DNA of 64,000 nucleotides from Vitellaria paradoxa (Eukaryota > Streptophyta > Magnoliopsida > Ericales > Sapotaceae), in NCBI GenBank assembly GCA_019916065.1, contig CM034236.1:22790941-22854940 (forward strand). Direction: 5' to 3'. The notes under the pieces are model-generated. The model saw only the letters and a list, made by a program, of their open reading frames with translations, ran no database searches and was not told where the DNA came from. Within the stretch, counting starts at the first letter, position 1, and each line of letters starts with the position of its first letter. The translations under genes and the position numbers were made by a program. Below, piece by piece: positions 46,701 through 58,900 of the stretch.

Positions 46701-48799
46701 TATGCTCAAGTATGCACAAGTCCTAAACTACCCATTTCCTTTCTATACCCCAACCAACAACGTAAAGCTTATTCACAATCTTACAAACTACTCTTGGGAC
46801 ATTCTTAGCAACTGTATTACAAAGCATAAGTCCCACAACTGAATAAACAAAAGGAATGAGAATTTTTTTTCTTTTTTTTTTTGAAAATGAATAATGAACT
46901 ATACAACGTATGAATTCTCTTTCCAACATTCTTCCTCATTTTGCTCTTAAAAGCTTACTTTCCCAACCCGAATTCACAACTTAGACTTTGAGACACTTTC
47001 ACAACCCAAGACATGTGAGGTTGAGGCTTAAAGTGTGTGAATGGGTGTACGGGATATCATATATGAGGGGAACCAAGAAGAGAAAACTTTAGATCACACA
47101 CTTTATTTTGAGGCTTCAAGCTGGTTCCTAAGGCAATTTCATATCAAGAAAGGACAAAAAGGCTCAAAATAACAAAGAGGGCCTAGTATCATATTCAAAG
47201 CTTGCAATAACTCATAATGTGACAAGTGAATACTCATGCAAGTGTCTGTGATGCAATTGGTGCATTGAAAACCAAAGTAAAAAATAAAAGAGCTGTAATT
47301 ATGTGCAACCCTGCAAGAAAGGAATAATAGGCTCAAAAGCTCACCCTTAAGGGGTATAAGTCTCCACCTAGTCCAAGAATGCTCAATCAACCAATGTCAA
47401 ACAAAATCTACTCCTAAGCACATAAACTTATCTCCATGATAGTAAAAAATGCACAAGGTCATAACACACTCAACTTGAATTAAGTTTCCTATCAAAGTTT
47501 AAACATGACTCATTCATCACTCTCTTACTCAAATTCACCATCAACCAAACCAAAAAGGGCCAACATGCAGGTACAAATGTGCTAAGTCATGTACGTAAGC
47601 TCAAAGATGCTCAAAATTTGAAAAATTTGACAATTTTAGCACAAAGGGTCATCATGTGAAGTCTACCCCCAACCTAAACTAAACATTGTCCTCAATGTGA
47701 GAACTATGAGAGACAAGTGGGTCCGTAGTGTGCAAAGTAAGCATGATGATGATGATGAGCATAAAGATCAATCAATATATAACACATAAGCCAAGCATGC
47801 ACCCAAAAAGAGAACCCCATAAGTAATAAAGAACACCCCCAACCTAGTTTCTACAGTACTTCCAACAATAACCAACAATATATATCCAAGTGTTATGCTC
47901 AAAATGTAGAAACAGAAGGTAAAAAGGGTAGATATTACCTCAAGAGCTTCCTTATTTGAAGAAAAGAAAAAGCTATACAAGAGAAAATGTTAGAAAGAAA
48001 ATAAAAGAAAAATAAAGGGAAAATAAGACAAGAGAAAGAGTTAGTACAAAAGAAGAAATAAGAGAAAATAAAATAAGAAAAGAAAACCAAACAAAAAAAA
48101 ACATAAGAAAATAAGAAAAAGAAAACTCTAATCTACTATGCACAAAGAAAACAAAGAAGAAGGATTATCCAACACCCTCTCTATCCCATGCGTCCACAAA
48201 TGGTTTAAGAAATAAAATGTTCTCTTCGGGCCTATGAAGCATTGAAGGTGGATGCTCCTCGGGTGTAAAACATGCTGGAGGAAAGAAGGCCAGGTGAGGT
48301 TCTTGAAACCTTAGATGCAGCTATAATGCAATCAAAGAGATGGATATGGTGAGTTCAATCAGTCTCTCGATACCTAGAAAATCAACGTACTCAGCCCCAA
48401 TGTCTCCTACCTCCCCCCAGTGATGATCGATCATGGTTTAATCACTCACAATCCCTGGAGCAACACTCGTGGGTGGGGCTATGCCAAAAGGTGAGAGGTG
48501 TGCACCACTCTCAACCTCGGGTGTATAAGTGAGTGAAAAAGGATCAACTGACTCAATGATATGCTCCTCGGGCAATGTAACTTGCAACTGCTCAAAGAGA
48601 GTCAAGAGACTCTTAATAGGGCCCAGGGTGGTCGGGATGGGCTAAGCATCAAACTCAGTAGTAGGAAAGGACTGCATGTCTCCCTGACTCTTAAAAGGTG
48701 GTAAAGAAATCTCCGGAATGGAAGAGTCCACAGGGAAATGAGAAAGACACTCATCCTAAACATCATCCCTAGTGTGGTCAGGGCAATTTTCCCACTCGG
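46701..48799 (-). other. Non-coding 3' internal region of an Athila-like element
   Basis: Lies downstream of gag on the minus strand. Two accccc(c)aacct words (near 47663 and 47824) recall the ggttggggg tract that precedes Athila-type LTRs. An A/G-rich run spans 47945-48140. No protease, RT or integrase was readable, so the element appears to be gag-only or has lost pol. Confidence 0.45.
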
Positions 48800-49640
48800 T
48801 GCCTATGTTCTCAAATTGTGCATCATAAGGTTCACTAGGCCGCTAATCTCAGGGCTCCTCAGACTGGCCCTCAGTGAGTGGAACAAGGTTGGGACATGCA
48901 AAATCTGAGTAATCAGGCTCCACGCATACGTTACTTCCAAGGGAGGGATCATAAGGATCAAGTGAAGTAGGAGCATGCGGGAAAAGGTCGGTGCGGCTTT
49001 CAAGTACATATGGTTCAAATCTAGTTTGAAGTCTTTCCCGTGGCCTGGTGTGTTCATGGAAAAATTCAAGAAATGACCATGCCTCACCCGGTGTGAGGTT
49101 AAGAAATTCCTTCCCCACGACTATATCAAACACCTGGTGCAACTCATGAGACAGAGCATTGTATAAAATGGCCATGATGTCCCCTAACTCTAATCCATGA
49201 CTTGGGAAAGTGTCCAAAAGGATGTTAAATCTCTCCCATAATTTATAAAATACTTCACCCTTCTTTTGATAAAAATTTCTAATTTGAAAGCCATGGGTGA
49301 AGGTTTGATGAATAGGGAGGAAATGTTCAATAAAAGTTTGACAACATTGATCCCAAGTAGTCTATTCACCAAAATCATAGCACCATTCACCAGCCACAGT
49401 TCGTAAAGACAAAGGAAAGAACATGAACCTAAGCCTCTACTCATTCTAACATCATCACATAAGCCACACACTACCTCAAACCTATCAAGATGAAGACATG
49501 GGTCTTCCTCCTCGTGCCCGAAAAATTGGGGTAATTGGTGATAGGTCTCCAATATATAGTCATATCCAAATTGGTTACTTAGAGACTCAATGTAGGCTTG
49601 GGCATCAAAGGGACCATGATTGAAATCACCAAAATCCATG
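48800..49640 (-). pseudogene. Athila-like gypsy gag fragment
   Basis: The minus-strand start is MDFGDFNHGPFDAQAYIES (49639), with LPQFFGHEEEDPCLHLDRF and VCGLCDD following. After a frameshift come AFKLEIF and a sequence with the typical order F-Y-Q-x-x-G-E-x-F ... LWERF ... FPSHGLELGDIMAILYNAL and EFLNLTPGEAWSFLEFF. This pattern (Trp-Glu-Arg-Phe, Pro-x-His-Gly, then the Thr-x-x-Glu-Ala segment) is the gag core of Athila-lineage elements. Frameshifts separate the pieces. The PBS of the same element lies 230 bp upstream, which supports the assignment. Confidence 0.78.
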
Positions 49641-49865
49641 TCTATGATAAGAAAACAAAAATGAAAACAAAATGAGAGAAAAGAAAAACTACACTAAATG
49701 CAACCTAAGTTAACTAACATGCAAGCTAGGTTATATGATATGCACATGAATATGTTATAATGCAAAAGAAAGAAAACTACTAACAAAGAGATAGAGGAAA
49801 GGAACAATTCATCCAATTTCTCAACTGAACTCTCCTTAACTCCCAAGTCTAGAGCTTAGTTGCCC

Positions 49866-49883
49866 TCCCTGGCAACAGCGCCA
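49866..49883 (-). other. Primer-binding site, Asp tRNA type (Athila style)
   Basis: The minus strand reads tggcgctgttgccaggga, one of the best-known Athila/Tat PBS forms (tggcgccgttgccgggga) with two changes. It lies about 10 nt inside the LTR that begins at 49894. Confidence 0.85.
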
Positions 49884-49893
49884 AAAACTTAAC

Positions 49894-51849
49894 TGACCCT
49901 AAAATGTGTTCAGGTTCTACCTTTCAAGTGCAAGAGGGTGGTCGTAGTCTTACTTAGTGAGAACTGAGGTCATCTCTATAGGGAGGGCTTTATTAAAAGC
50001 TCCAGACTTGTTTTCTTAGTTAGTAGGTGAACCTAACTTAACTTAAACTAAATTTGGATTATGGGAATGCTTAGATATGGGTTTGGTTGAGGATGGTGAA
50101 GTGAAGGAATTAAATTAAAACAAAAGCATTAGAAATAATATTAACTAAAATAATCTTGACTACAAGCCAAATTTGGTATTGGGGTGGCAATGGTTTTCTC
50201 AAATACATTAATAACTCAACTCAACAAATGCACAAGCGTTGTTGGGTTGGAAGATGTTCTTTAAAATATGATTTGTGAAAATCTCAAAGTAAGTAGAGGC
50301 TTTTGAAAATAGTTTTAGGTTCACCGGGACATTGAATCAAACACCTAGTGTGCACAAATGCAATCGAGCTTTGATTGTAACACAGGTGAACCAATTTAAT
50401 AGAAAAGCCTATATTTTAGTTTTACAAAATAGGTTCTAAGTCACCGAGCCATTGAATCAAGCACTTGATATGAACGAGTGTGAACTCGTAACCAAGTAAA
50501 GATTGTAACATGGGCAACTTATTTCATAAGAAAACCTAATTGTGTTTTGGAAAATAAGAGTCTAACTCACTGGGACATTGAACTGAACACTTGGTGTGCA
50601 CAAGTGAAAACTTGTAACTGAGCTACAGTTGTAACATGGGTGAGTAGGTTTCATAAGAACCCTAGCTTTACCAAGAGTTTTCAATTGAAAGCCATGAAAA
50701 ATATTTTCATGAAAATCATTTACATCTGATTAAACCATAACTACCCCCAATACTTTCAATGGCTTGAAGCTAAGAATAAAACTAACCTACGAGCATAATG
50801 AAAATCTAAACTAACAACACACAATAATATATTAAAGAAGAACAAGTGTGAGGAAAAGTAAATCAACACAATGACGAAATAAAACGAACAAAGAAAATGC
50901 GTTGAAATAAAACTTATGAGTATTGAAGTACAACCAATCCGAAAATGAAGACTTGAAAGCTTAAACCCTAACCCTAATTTAAACTAAACTAAGAAAAGAG
51001 AGAGAAGGGAGAAAAGAGGGAAAAAAAAAACTCTCGATAAGATTTGACATACCCAAATTTATAGACAACAAAATTTTAAGGGCAAAAGAGTCAATTCAAA
51101 TATAAAAGTTAGCTGAAAAGTCGAACTCGCCGCACAGAAGGGCGCCCATGATTGATGTGAGGCGCCCATGGTTGGTGTGTTCCCAACTGTTTGATGAATT
51201 GCCCCTGAGTGTCAACTTTTCCACACAAATTGGCTCTCGATGGGCGCCCATCTGATGAATAGTAGGGCGCCTATGACACCTGTGGGGCGCCCATGGTCAA
51301 GGTGGGGCGCCTATCTGCAACCACAGTGAATAGTGCTTCTTTGACAGCTTTCTGTCCCTGGCTTCCGATGCAATTTTGACTCCCGAGATGATCGATTTGG
51401 GCTTTGGCTAAAACATGAAAGTTGTAGTCCTTCAAGTCTTGTTTCTAACCCAAAAAGAATTGCACCACTTTGATTTGTGAAGAAAAAGTTATGGTTGAAA
51501 AACTGAGAGAGTGTTGAGTTGGAACTTCAACTACGCACCACTTCAACCATTTTGAACTTCAAACCACTTCCTTCTCATTGGCACCCATGGTACTCGATCT
51601 TATGCCTTGGGATGGCTCTTGGGAAGTTGAAGAAGTCTTGGGAGTCTTTGGACTTTTCTTGCACTTTTCCTTACATGCAACCTTGGTGTTGTTAGGCCAA
51701 AAGCTCCAAGTTATATTACCTAAAAACACAAACAGTGATAATGAATGGAAATTAGATAATTAAGCTAATACCTACCCATTAACAAGCACAAGTGCATAAT
51801 TAGCTTACATAAAGGATATAAAATTGTATAATATTGTAAGCTAATCACA
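49894..51849 (-). repeat. Athila-like LTR, about 1.96 kb, minus orientation
   Basis: On the minus strand it begins tgtgattagcttac (51849), right after a ggttgggggg purine tract, and ends at tca before the PBS. It carries a cluster of ggcgcc words at 51.13-51.31 kb, a long leader-like stretch, and three ~127-bp units (50.32-50.65 kb) containing gtaaca(c/t)gggtga words. The left side has a PBS and the right side a PPT, so this LTR serves as 5' LTR for the element to its left and 3' LTR for sequence to its right. Confidence 0.72.
51125..51315. repeat. Cluster of palindromic gggcgcccat motifs inside the LTR
   Basis: Six ggcgcc-centred words (near 51138, 51161, 51241, 51265, 51284 and 51305) lie in under 180 bp. 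Most extend to gggcgcccat. The surroundings are much less GC-rich. Confidence 0.85.
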
Positions 51850-51861
51850 CCCCCCAACCTA
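51850..51861 (-). other. Polypurine tract of an Athila-like element
   Basis: The minus strand reads aggttgggggg directly before the LTR start tgtgattagc. Confidence 0.75.
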
Positions 51862-52321
51862 AACATTGCTAGTCCCTAGCAATGCATGCAATTAAACTAT
51901 GGGGTATAAAAAGAACAAGTGCAAGGACACCCACATGTAAGTTCTTATTCAAATCAAACAAAACAAAATGAAAACTAACTAAGGTAATGTCCATTTTTGT
52001 AGGAGACACACGGCCACACTTAGCGCGTGAGGCAAGTCCTTTAAACCCCTAGGTTCCCCCTAGTGGACGAGTAAGGTCTCGTGAGGGTTTGCAGTGATGC
52101 TACCCACAAACATCTATGGTATGGTCTCAAGGTGTCAAAGAGTGATTAAGGTCAACAATGAATCGAGTTCAAGCCTAACAAGTCACAAAATTCAAATATT
52201 ATGTGTAATTCCCAAGTGCTAGCATGAAAGTATGGACTATCAAGGTTGGAAGAGCATGTGTGCAAAACAGTGTCATTTATTCAACAAGGTCTCGAGATCA
52301 TAATCCATTGCATGCTCATTA
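51862..52321 (-). other. 3' internal remnant of a second Athila-like element
   Basis: Upstream of the PPT on the minus strand. It contains a stem-loop-forming cattgctagtccctagcaatg near 51868 and no coding sequence. It is cut off where the inverted LTR fragment starts (about 52322). Confidence 0.5.
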
Positions 52322-53487
52322 TCATAGGCGCCCATCACTTCTGACTTTTGATTTTCTTTATGTAAAGTGATGTACCCTTTTTACCCTTCATTGTCGCCAT
52401 ACATAAAGGGGATTTTCAGATTAGGTTGGAGAGTTTTTTACATACTTTCTTTTCTTTTCTTTTCAGTTTTACATAGCCTAAACAAGATTAGGGTTTTGCT
52501 TTTGGATTGAAGCTTTCAAGAACTCTTTTGGATTATCATTCTCAAACATTCATCAGATTAGGGTTTGGATTGGAAGCTTTGAATCGATAGTAGTTCTTCT
52601 TGAATGCATGTAAGTTGCTTCGCATTTAACTATTTCAATTCCAAGTTTAAAGTTCAGATTTATTTCATATTTCTTTTCGTTCATTTAGTCTTCAATATCT
52701 TCTTTTTGTTTTCACTTTTCGTTTTACGTTAATGGATGATTTACAAGTTTGTTTTTCTCTTCAAAGTTCACGTATGTTAGGCTAGGGTTTATTCTTGGCT
52801 TCAAATCATTGAAGGTAGTGTGGTGGTTCGGTGAATTTGAACGTGAAGGAATCTTTTTGATTGAAATATCTTTTAATCTCTAAATGGAATCTCATAGTAA
52901 GCTAGGGTTCTTTCGAAACCTACTCACCCGTGTTACAATCGAAGCTTGGTTGCACTTGTGCACGCCAAGTGTTTGGTTCAATGTCTCGGTGAGTTAGACT
53001 CTTATTTTCCAAAACCCAAATTTGGTTTACTTTCGCAATCAATCACCCGTGTTATAACCCAAGCTTGGTTACGATTGGCCACTCGTGCACACCAAGTGGT
53101 TGGTTCAATGACCTGGTGATTTGTAACCTATTTTCATAAAACCATAACTTGAGATTTTCTTAAGAAATCGGTTCATCCGTGTTACAATCGAAACCTGGTT
53201 ACGAGTTAATGCTCGTGTATATTAGGTGTTCGATTCAATGTCCCGATGAGTCCGAAACTAATTTCAAAAGCCTCTACTTACTTTGAGTTCCATAAATTAG
53301 GTTTTAATGAAATATCTTCTGACTTAGCAACGCATGTGTGATTGCTAGGTTGAGTTATCAATGCGTTTGAGTAAATCATCACTATCCACTACCGGATTTG
53401 ATTCGAAGCCAAGATTATTTAGTTATCTTACTTTCAATATTTGCATTTTAATTTAATATAGCAATTCCTTCCCACCATCATAAATTG
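52322..53487 (+). repeat. Inverted, truncated LTR of the same Athila-like family
   Basis: The segment matches, in opposite orientation, about 50.1-51.3 kb: one ggcgcccatc word, the leader-like cctaaacaagattagggtttt region, then three units starting near 52925, 53044 and 53174 with cacccgtgttacaatcgaag, a gcacaccaagtg element and ggttcaatgtctcggtgagt-like ends, then the cattttaatttaat end region. Both LTR ends are missing. Confidence 0.68.
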
Positions 53488-54355
53488 GATAATTGAGTTT
53501 TGCAATTTTAACTGGTAAATTGTAACTTCCTCACCAAAATACAAACACCGAATAAAATGGATCATTACATAAAATAAATTAATCACACTAAATAAAATAT
53601 AAAGATCATCATATAAATAAATTTTAAGACCAGGCAAAATAAAAAAAATATATATATTAATTAACAGAAGAAAATTTTTACAACTTACATAGTCCAACTC
53701 CATCTCGAAAATTGAAATAAATGTCTAGAAAAGTAAAACAATGAAATAAACAAAAAATATTGCGAATTGTTCCTATCTTTGCTTTTTTAGCTTTTAAATA
53801 TATCATGAGTGTTTTGGAATGAAGCATGTCATATAATTTATTCACGTGATTACACTAATTTCCATTTAATATTAACGATTAGATCGACAGAAAAATTTAG
53901 TCATAACAAATATTTCAAAATAAGAGATATGAGTTTAAATTTTAAATGCTAATGGTAGTTATCGTAAGTAGTCAACTGTTAAAGAAAGGTAAGTGTAATT
54001 TACCTAATTATTTTTAGCAATATGACTAACTTGATAATAGTGTTTTAGCAAGATGACCAACTCAATGGTAACCTAATAAGTAAGGTTGGTAACCAATTAA
54101 ATAGCTTGAGAGTTATTTGAGCTTAACTCGAACTTGATTAGTGTAGACATGCAAATTTTGACCAATCAAATATTGCCAAGTGTCAGATAAAAGCCTAATT
54201 AAATTAACAAATAAAATTTTGCCACGTGTCTCATAGAAGATTTTAAGAAAATTGCATATGTGGACGAATAATAAGTTGCCATGTGTAAAAGTGATGTAGT
54301 CTAAAGATGACAAGACTTGACCAGTCAAATTGAGCCATTTGTCAACCGGGCCCAC
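53488..54355. other. Intergenic sequence, nothing assigned
   Basis: AT-rich, with several ttgccacgtgt/ttgccatgtgt words near 54170-54300 that are loosely repeated. No gene or element ends other than the LTR that follows. Confidence 0.4.
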
Positions 54356-54814
54356 TGTTAAAGATAATTATTATCTCTTATAAAATAAATAAATAAGAGA
54401 TAATTATTAAAGAGGTATGATATTATCTTAACTCGTTGATATTATCTCTTATTAATAAATTAAATAATAAGATAATTATCTTAGAAAAGTTAAATTCAAC
54501 CGTGACTCTCTCCCACACATCTATAAATAGGGGTCGCTATCAAAGAGAAAGAGACATTCTTTTGCACACAAGGAGACTCTGCTGAATCAAGTTGCCAAAG
54601 CCTCACAGACTCTCACGCATCATGAACATACACGTGTTGGTTCGAGATTAAGCTGCAAGCCCTCGCATCAACGTTTTGAAGAGAAGAATTAGAGGATTAG
54701 TTATTTAATTAGAATACATCAGAGATTGTAATCTATCTTTTTCTACATCAATAAAATTAAATTCGTTCTTACAATTTTTTGTGTTTATTTCCAAACACGA
54801 AATTTGTGTGAACA
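54356..54814 (+). repeat. 5' LTR of the Tat-like element
   Basis: Starts tgttaaagataattatt and ends gtgtgaaca. The TATA box tataaatag is at 54522-54530 and ataataaaatt-like polyadenylation sequence lies near 54750. The second LTR was not found in the window, so the start is placed from the TGTT..AACA ends and the PBS only. Confidence 0.72.
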
Positions 54815-54820
54815 AATTTT

Positions 54821-54838
54821 TGGCACGCCTGATGGGAC
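54821..54838 (+). other. Putative primer-binding site
   Basis: tggcacgcctgatgggac lies 6 nt after the LTR end, a form commonly seen after this LTR type. The matching tRNA is not assigned. Confidence 0.55.
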
Positions 54839-54891
54839 GATCTCTGTCTCTTATCTCCTCTCTTCATCAAATCAAATCAATTAAGTTCTCA

Positions 54892-56370
54892 ATGGCTCCT
54901 AGGAACAACCACTCAAAGGTTCTAAATCTAAAAGTCAAAGGCTCCAAATTTGCTGTGGGCAACACTACCTTAAGGTCTACTACTCAAAGCATTGGCCCGG
55001 TCACACGAAGCAAGGCAAAAGCCATCGCTGAAGCGCTGAAGCACTGAAGCAAGCTTTATCGCTGCCTAAATTAACACCTATTTTCAACTCAAGCTTGTTG
55101 AAGAAAACATCCACATCATCAAGTCTTTCAGGGGGCAAAGAAGATGCTATTGCTGCTACTGCAAAACTGAAGAAAGATGTTTTGGTAATTTTGGAGAAGG
55201 CACTGTTGCATCTTTCCATATCTCAAGGATCTAATTCAAGTATCAAGCTCTACTCTGGCCAAAAGGAGATTAGTGATTCAAGTAGTTCTGACCCAACTCT
55301 CCTCTAGAAACTTTTCAGTCAAAGTTCAAGTCACATGATGACTTCGCTAGTTCTCAAAGCTCGACAGCTATGAATGTGATGATGATGAATGCGACATCGT
55401 TAGAGGAGCAAGGCAACTCGCTATCAAAGATTGTGGAGAACTTGTGCAAAATAGTGCAAGACCGTAATCACCAAATTGAAGCGATCATGAATAAGCTGAA
55501 CAATACTGGAGAATCAAGCCAAACTCCGGTTCCTCCAAAACCACAAGAAGTGATGGAATCATCTAGCAAGTGAGAAAAAGCTCTAAAAAGATTGCCGGTC
55601 TTTGTTGATGGTTTCATCCCTATTAATCAGTTGAAGGAAATCATTTTGGGCACTCTTAAAGGCAAGAGCGAGTAAACCCCAAAATCTACACTCGTCGGAT
55701 TGATCAACTGAAGATACCAGCTGGTTACTAACCCCTGAAATTCTAACAATTTGACAGTAAAGGAAATCCAAAGAACATGTTGCTTACTTTGTGGAAACCT
55801 GCAACAACACTAGAATTGATGGAGATCTTCTGGTCAAGCAGTTCGTTCAAACTCTCAAGGGTAAAACATTTGATTGGTACTACAATTTAGAGCCTGGCAC
55901 CATTGACGACTGGGAGCAACTGGAGCAAGAATTTCTTAACAGATTCTACAGTACCTATCGTATTGTAAGTATGATTGAGCTCACCAATGCTCGCCAGTGG
56001 AAAGAACCTGTCATTGATTTCATCAATAGATGGAGAAATCTGAGCCTCAACTGTAAGAATAGGTTGTCTGAAACTTCAGCAATTGAAATGTGCATTCAGG
56101 GCATGCACTGGGGGCTTCGTTATATTCTTCAAGGTATCAAGCCTAAGATTTTTGAATAATTGGCTACTTATGCTCATGATATAGAGCTCAGCATCATTGC
56201 AAACGGTAATCAAGAGCTACCGATTCAAGACTCTTACAAAAAAGGAAGCAAGCAAGAAAGCAAACGTAAAGGGGGAAAGACTTTTTCCAAATTAGCCAAT
56301 AAAGAATCCATGTTTGTTTCCACTGCACCAATGAAGATTTCTACATCAGCCAAAAACTTTAAGCAAATCT
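54892..56370 (+). pseudogene. Gag of the Tat-like gypsy element
   Basis: The ATG at 54892 opens MAPRNNHSKVLNLKVKG. The reading is then broken into pieces with stops near 55047, 55305 and 55573. The core domain (55791-56160) reads LVKQFVQTLKGKTFDWYYNL, EPGTIDDWEQLEQEFLNRFY, STYRIVSMIELTNARQWKEP and VIDFINRWRNLSLNCKNRLS, then MCIQGMHWGLRYILQGIKP. This is the retrotransposon gag core with conserved Trp-Tyr, Glu-Phe-Leu-x-Arg-Phe and Trp-Arg residues. A lysine-rich tail follows. It would form the particle; this copy has at least four disruptions. Confidence 0.88.
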
Positions 56371-57166
56371 AAGAAGAAACGGACGGAGAAGGTTGAATCT
56401 AACCACGGAAGAGGATGGAAAAGACTTACGCTGGAAGAAATGCAAGCAAAGGAATATCCATTTCCTAATTCTGAAGTTCCTCGAATGCTTGAGGATTTGT
56501 TAAAGTTAAAGCTCATTGAGCTTTTAGAGATGAAGTGACCTGAGGAAGTTGATAAAGCTAATGATCCAAACTATTGCAAGTATCATCGATTGATCAGCCA
56601 TTCCACCTAGTAGTCTTTCATCCTTAAAGAAAAGATTATGTAACTGGCAAGTTACGGGAAGATCCTTCTAGAAGAAGAGAAGGAGGTGGCGGCCACCAAC
56701 TAAACTGCTGTTGTGATTGGATTCGTCGATCCCATACCTGAAAGTTTTGATTCTTGACTTGTCAAGGTTTGAGGTTCAATTTGGATCTTTTGATCCCATT
56801 AAAATAATCATTCAAGACCATTTACCAATTCTTGATACACTATTATTGAAGTATAAAAACAACACTAATGAAATAGTGGACTCAATTGATTCAGCTGAAG
56901 AAGGGTGGACGCTCGTCACTCGCAAAAGAAAGAGCAAGTCGAAGTCTCATCACCCCTAAATCATTTGCTACAAACATAAGTTCATTAAATCTAATAAAAA
57001 AAGCAGTGGAAGAAGAAAAAAAAAATTCAATCAATCAACAGTATCAACTATAACAGTCGAGACTTTCATTCAACCACAACGTACTCCCATCACATTATAG
57101 AAGTTTCTTCCAAAATCTTGGTAGATTGCTGATTAATCTGATCTTAAGATTGTTGAATGCTATGTC
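56371..57166 (+). pseudogene. Gag-protease linker region
   Basis: Short open pieces (for example 56717-56959, with EEGWTLVTRKRKSKSKSHH) separate gag from protease. They are basic and have no catalytic motif. A long A-rich stretch ends the interval. Confidence 0.5.
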
Positions 57167-57919
57167 GTGAATGTGGAAAAACTGATTAAAGAAAGAGTTA
57201 AGTCATCTTCAACACTTGTGCAAACACCAGAGGAACTTAACTTTGAAACTTGCGGCGATACATCTATTGCTAGTATGAATAATCTGACTTTCTCAGACGA
57301 AGATCTTCTGCTTGGCTCAACACCACATGATCGCCCTATTTTCATCTCTGGCTATACAAGCGAACAAAGATTGAATAGAATACTTTTTGATAGTGGATCA
57401 GCAGTCAACATTCTGCCTCTTCACATGATGAAGGAATTAGGCATTTGTATGGATGAGTTGTCATGCAGTCGCTTGATGATTCAAGGCTTTAATCAAGGGG
57501 GGCAGAGAACGATTAGAGTAATCCGTCTCAATTTGCTCATTGATGACATGACATCAATTGCATTGTTCCACGTGATCGATGTCAGAACTTCATATAACAT
57601 ACTGTTAGGTTAGCCTTGGATCCATGAGAATGGTGTGGTTCCTTTTACTCTCCATCAGTGCCTCAAGTACTACAGTGATAATGAAGTTAAAAAGATTGTA
57701 GCTGATGGGAAGCTGTTCACCGAAGCTGAATCATACTTTGCTGATGCTAAGTTCTACTTGGCACAAATTGTGGTAGAAGAGTACAATCAATCAGTACTTC
57801 GTCAACGTATAAGTTACAACGAAGTGACAATCCATAAGACGATAAGAGTGGTAAGATTGTTGATCAAAAGAAAGGAATCAGTAAACCAATCGAAAGTGGC
57901 GATGAGAAATGCAACATGA
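57167..57919 (+). pseudogene. Aspartic protease region of the Tat-like element
   Basis: The catalytic motif ILFDSGSAVNILP is intact at about 57387, followed by MMKELGICMDELSCSRLMIQ and FNQGGQRTIRVIRLNLLID. A flap-like segment and SYNILLG then a stop where Arg/Trp-Pro is normal (WIHENGVVPFTLHQCLKYY follows). The length fits a gypsy retropepsin. It would cleave the polyprotein; here one stop lies near its end, so processing would fail or be truncated. Confidence 0.86.
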
Positions 57920-58900
57920 AAGCCTCTAAGAATGCCACTCCAATACTTCGTTATGCGCCAAAGGCTCGAAGAGTTGATGATCAAGCCTTGGATGGACCAA
58001 CTCTCCCCATTACTAACATCAATCAAACAAAGGTGACCGCCAATCCCAGGATTTGTTCGGCCAACACAAAGTCCTAAAGTAGAGCATGGTGACCTACCTT
58101 TAATACGCACAAATGAGGATTTTGATCCAAATGCATACAAGTTTTTTGCAAAGGCTGGATATAATCCAAAGGAGTCTTCTACCTTAGGAAAGTTACCGCT
58201 AGAAGCTAATGGACAAGATGTATATGGGTTGAATTCGACTCAAAAGATCTTAAGATAAAGAGGATACGTTGTACAGAATTCTTGTACAAGTCTTGGTTTC
58301 ACTCCACCTGCTCTAGCGCGTATCATCATAAAAAAATCAACTAACTACATTACTGACGAAGAAGATGAATCTTCAATTTCAGTTAAGCCTTCAGTCTTCA
58401 ATCATCTAGAAGAAGTAAACCCACAAATGTCAGCTGCTGATTGTTTGGAAGGAACAAATCCAAGAGTGTCAATATTTGACTGTTTAGGGGAGACAAAGTC
58501 AAAAAGCTCAGTCTTTGATTGACTGAGGACAAAAAATTTGGCATCAAAGGAAGTTATTGCATCCCTTACACCTAGAAGATCTGTCATAAGTAGATTAGGA
58601 ATCCCTAAGAAGACCATTAAAAAGAAAGAAAAGATCAATATTATCTTAGAAGACCCCAAAAAACTTATAAGTAAAATACCATCCTGCATGAAGCGTCATA
58701 CTACTCTGGTAGTGATAGCTGAAGATGCATTGAAGAGGAAGCGACAAACAGTAGTAGTTACGAAATTTTCTATTGAAACCTCAAGAACCTTCTCTAAGAA
58801 AGAAAACATTGAATACTCATTCTATATCAGTGCAAGTGATGGAGAAATTCAAGTAGAAGAGGAAGTTGAAGATGCTCCACTGAAACTTGAAGAAGGTGTT
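57920..58900 (+). pseudogene. Protease-RT linker of the Tat-like element
   Basis: Contains frames with repeated ECLGETKSKSS/ECLEGTNPRVS-like wording (58430-58510) and then, from 58538, an open Lys/Glu-rich stretch that leads into RT. Such Ser/Lys/Glu linkers are common before gypsy RT. No catalytic residues. Confidence 0.5.
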
